In this document: one piece after another, positions 60,740 through 64,000 of the stretch | Numbering within the stretch: the first letter of the stretch is position 1 | How the letters are laid out: each line of letters begins with the position of its first letter | Source: Topomyia yanbarensis | Lineage: Eukaryota > Arthropoda > Insecta > Diptera > Culicidae | Reading direction: 5' to 3' | Assembly (NCBI RefSeq): GCF_030247195.1 | Contig: NC_080672.1 | Coordinates: forward strand, 158,417,167-158,481,166 | Length of the DNA: 64,000 nt | Program-made: the position numbers and the translations under genes | Notes under the pieces: model-generated | Told to the model about the DNA's origin: nothing | The model's database searches: none | What the model saw: the letters and a program-made list of their open reading frames with translations, nothing else

Positions 60740-63485
60740 CAATTATTTGGATAGCTGGAAACTTGTTTGGTAATACTGCTTTAGAAACTGACGGGTCTCG
60801 CCGTATAATGTAACTTTTTTATCATCCAAAAAATAAAAGATGAAGTAAAATGTTTAAAAAGGGTCATTTACAGGTTGGTGCAATACACAGAAACACTACT
60901 GTTTTTAAATAATTTTAAGCTGAATTTTCACAAACGGTTGTGTTCAACTACGTTTGTAATAATGTTATCTTATTCAATACAGTCTTTATCAGTAGGATTT
61001 TTTGCAACCATCTTGAGAATGGTGAAAGTGTCCGAATTATTGCAAGTGATAATGAAAACAGGGCAAATATAGATTCATTACCATACCTTTTAAACATGTT
61101 TTTAAAGAGAATTTAAGTGTCCTCAAATTAGGGATCGAGTCTCCATTGATCTAAGTATTTTGCATTTGTCTGTTGTGTTCCAGAAATGCTCATAGTTCTT
61201 GTCCAGTGTAATCTTTCTATGCATTTTTGATGAATATCAGTCATCCTTAAAAACTATATAAAACAACAAAAACTATTTGAAGTTTTTATCATTTCCGGAG
61301 TTGAATTGAAAAATAGAAAGGAGGATCAAGTCTCTTCAGTATCCCCTATTGGTCAGGAATTCGTTCTAGTTACTCCTCTGTGCAACGGTCCCTCGTATTA
61401 CTTGAGTAGTTGCGAGTTATTCTCACTGCCTACTACATATGTGTAGTAAGTTTGACATTAATGTGATAAAATATACACAATTTTCAATCTGATACATTTT
61501 TACATTAGATAAGAATATACTACAAAGCGTATGTAGGTTCAATCTAGAATTAGACAAATGGCACACGAATAGTACAGTCAGCATATTGTGGGAGTCTTGC
61601 TGAATTTCACGTGCGAGAAGGCTGATTCAAAGATATCTAAATGGCTATTAACCATTTCTGGATTTCTAGAAAACAAAGTACTTAACTTTTAACTGCACAA
61701 AATTTACAAATATGATATAAATCAGCACTTGAAAGTGTGATTTAGCATGATACGTAATGTCACATTTTTCCGCTCCCTAATGCGGTACATTTATTTTCGA
61801 CTGCTTGGATGTATTTTTGTTCCGATTGAAAGATCGTCGTTACTTATTATAAAAACGCATATGTTAATAAAATAAATCGAAAAAAAATGGAACTACACTA
61901 ATCATCCCTCGATTGATTTTGCAATATTTTTTAATGGATCAAGAAACTTAAGTTAACTTAACTCTTCGCTCCTGACGTGTGGGATGAAATATTACTGGCA
62001 TATGCTTACCATTACTTCCCAGCTTTAAATTCTAAAATTTAAAAAAGATGCTGAAGGGGGTAGTGGGGATAAAAGTGATCGTTCTAATGCTTTCTTTTCA
62101 AGCTGCCAGTTTTGATTTGAAAAGAAAGCATTACATCAATCACTTTGAAATCGATATTGAAAAGCGAACATCATGAAATCAATATCATTTGCTAGTAAAC
62201 TCAACCGACCTTGCAGCCCAAAAATTGCTTGGGCAGGGCACGACAGTCAGCGAAGAAATGTACTTCCAAAAATGGGCACCCGCCCGTTTCCAATGGCCAG
62301 ATTAGAGTGCTAGTGGGGCGTTGCAGATAACACGATAGAAAAACATGCCTATAAGGTGCCGAAACATCAAACGAAAGACACGTTTTAGGAATTGATCCCT
62401 GGCTGGTCTTCTGAACGACGGCATGTGTACAGATCCGGCTCGGCTGAATTTGGTACTGCAAGTCACCGTTTCAAATCGAAATTGACGCCCCACTCGATGG
62501 GAAAAGGTTTGGCCGTTCCCTATACGATTATTGTTTGTTAGTGTGACCCAGTTTGAATTGGTGCGGCCACGGTTATTAGGCTCGTCACAAGCAGTTCTCC
62601 TAATAACTATATTTTGTAATTTTTAGTATTCAAAACGTAGGCCTATAGACAAGTGTAGAAATCGACTCTAGCGATTTTGAGTTCAATCAGGGCCACATCA
62701 TCCGTAAACCGAAAATCCGTTAAAACAATTATGAAATCTTGATTCGACAAAATACTCTCACTCGTTTCACCCTTTCAGTTTAGCTAGACGAGCTCGAAAT
62801 TTGCTGACACCCATTTGCCCCCCTCATTCACACGTCGTCGACCAATCGGTAGTCAGTTTCCCCGATCAGAAGTCACAAACCAAGAGCCAATGACTGGAAT
62901 GCCAATGGACAGCTAAACATGACCTCGCAATAAAGTTTTCCACTTCTGCTCTCTAACTGCTGCAGTCTAACATCATCGACAGGCTGCGGCTCATTCATGG
63001 TGCGATGACTTGGCATAATGGAAAAGAATATAAAAAAATGTATAGAACAAACCCCCAAATAACAGTTTATTAATGGGATGATCCTTCAAACGACCGGGGC
63101 ATTTTCGAGCTCGAACTGGTGCTGGTGTTTTATTCCAGTCACATCCTCGTATCCGAGTCAGTTCAGAGAAGCCAAATACGAACACTGGCCACATCCCGGC
63201 AATGTAGCACAATCTGTGTTGAAGTTCTGTCCAGCTAGCGACTGGATCAAAGCTATTGTTGTATCACGCCTGCGAAGTTTTTCGGTAATGGGTCGTATAA
63301 AATTTTACGCTCCCTTAACAGCGCTCGGTGTCCGGATCAGCTAGCCTACATTTTGAGCGAAAAATCGAAAATGTTGCTTTTGGTTTTGTGCTATCATTGG
63401 GTATCCGAAAAAAATGCTGACCTTTACTTAAATTGTTGATGTACTGTTGCATGCATTATACAATATGTATATGAAACATAATATG
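60740..63485. other. No recognised gene; one perfect 17-bp hairpin
   Basis: A perfect inverted repeat of 17-bp arms lies at 62085-62101 and 62117-62133 with a 15-nt loop. The segment 62180-63350 is less AT-rich, with short open frames that I do not recognise. Confidence 0.4.
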
Positions 63486-63487
63486 TA

Positions 63488-63957
63488 GGGGAACCCGGGG
63501 CTATTCGGACCTACTTAAGCAGATCGCCCTTTTAGGTAGATAGATGTGAAAAAAGTTACCGGTCAAAAGTCCTAATTGTTAGTTTGAAACCTCAGCTACA
63601 TTTTGGTGCCATAAAAGCTCATTTGCACCTCTCAATGGCAGCGCTAGGCGACGATTTGCAAACCTCTACTTTTTTCCAGCCTTTTACAATGTAGGGGTAA
63701 TTAGGACCTCCCTACGGGGCAATTCAGACCGTCATTTTTCTTTAATTTTGGAATTATGCTTACCTATGAATTAGTTACAAGAGACACTCCTTAAGAAGCA
63801 AAAATATAAATAGAATACTTTACAAAAACTTAATCTGGTATGTCACAGCTGTCGATTGGCGGCCAATGTATTTTCTTTGCTGGGGCGTGTGCAATGGTGT
63901 GCGCAGCCGCAAGCCGCTGAACGGTGGTTGATGGAATAGGGGGTCCGAATAGCCCCG
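63488..63957. mobile_element. TA-flanked inverted-repeat element, family 5 (GGGGCTATTCGGACC words)
   Basis: The left part is GGGGAACCCGGGGCTATTCG. The right end on the minus strand is CGGGGCTATTCGGACCC. TA flanks both ends (63486-63487 and 63958-63959). Variants GGGGTAATTAGGACC and GGGGCAATTCAGACC occur inside, near 63694 and 63715. The right end lacks the outermost 8-10 bases of the left end. It is 470 bp and non-coding. A fragment lies at 38589-38631. Confidence 0.7.
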
Positions 63958-64000
63958 TATGCTCATATCGTACAAAAGTGCTGAGCGCCTCGAAAATATC

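Overview
This window looks like repeat-dense intergenic or intronic DNA from a culicine mosquito, most likely Aedes-like. The sequence is AT-rich and has no bacterial gene layout. It carries mosquito-type non-LTR retrotransposons (I-clade-like with RNase H, LOA-like with RNase H, R1-like and Jockey/CR1-like fragments), a tRNA-derived SINE with target-site duplications, many short inverted-repeat elements, and repeats with CA microsatellites flanked by conserved sequence. The mosquito assignment is inference from repeat content and protein style; I could not run a search. I recognised no host protein-coding gene. Every coding stretch I can support belongs to a transposable element.

Layout. 1-8.7 kb: a TA-flanked inverted-repeat element (970-1611), a fold-back element (3458-4628) with a perfect 41-bp palindrome, a decayed Jockey/CR1-like reverse transcriptase (about 4790-6065), a second fold-back (about 6110-7485) and a small inverted-repeat element (about 8275-8681). 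9-14 kb: SINE copy 1 (8989-9154) and three diverged long repeats. 14.1-20.1 kb: a hAT-like non-autonomous element (14130-20110) into which an I-clade-like element (15063-19883) has inserted, leaving a 14-bp duplication. Its ORF2 is open except for one in-frame stop. 20-33 kb: a Harbinger-like element, further repeats, a 285-bp (TA)n tract and long stretches with nothing recognisable. 33-40 kb: a repeat inverted relative to the one at 12.5-14.0 kb and split by a Harbinger-like insertion whose empty site survives in the sister copy, a 1172-bp near-palindrome with an 8-bp duplication, and a patchwork of R1-like, I-like and palindrome-arm fragments. 42-44.3 kb: more repeats and SINE copy 2. 46.4-52.1 kb: a near-identical direct repeat of about 205 bp flanking a decayed LOA-like element, then a decayed I-like fragment holding a solo LTR (49947-50928) and a hAT-like element (51000-51226). 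54.9-58.1 kb: three TA-flanked inverted-repeat elements lying almost end to end. 60.5 and 63.5 kb: a second copy of the small hAT-like element and another TA-flanked element.

The most unusual theme is a set of TA-flanked elements (970-1611, 54885-55372, 55748-57059, 57218-58073, 63488-63957). Their termini begin with GGG or nearly so. In four of the five, the short word in the terminus is repeated inside the element in both orientations, with a different word in each. Similar internal word iteration is seen in the GGGCGATACT repeats (36.9-37.6 kb) and in a CTGAGATCTCAGC-rich patch (9.7-9.9 kb). Nested insertions with readable target duplications also give relative ages: the hAT-like element is older than the I-like element inside it, and the I-like fragment at 49.8 kb is older than the LTR and hAT-like element inside it.
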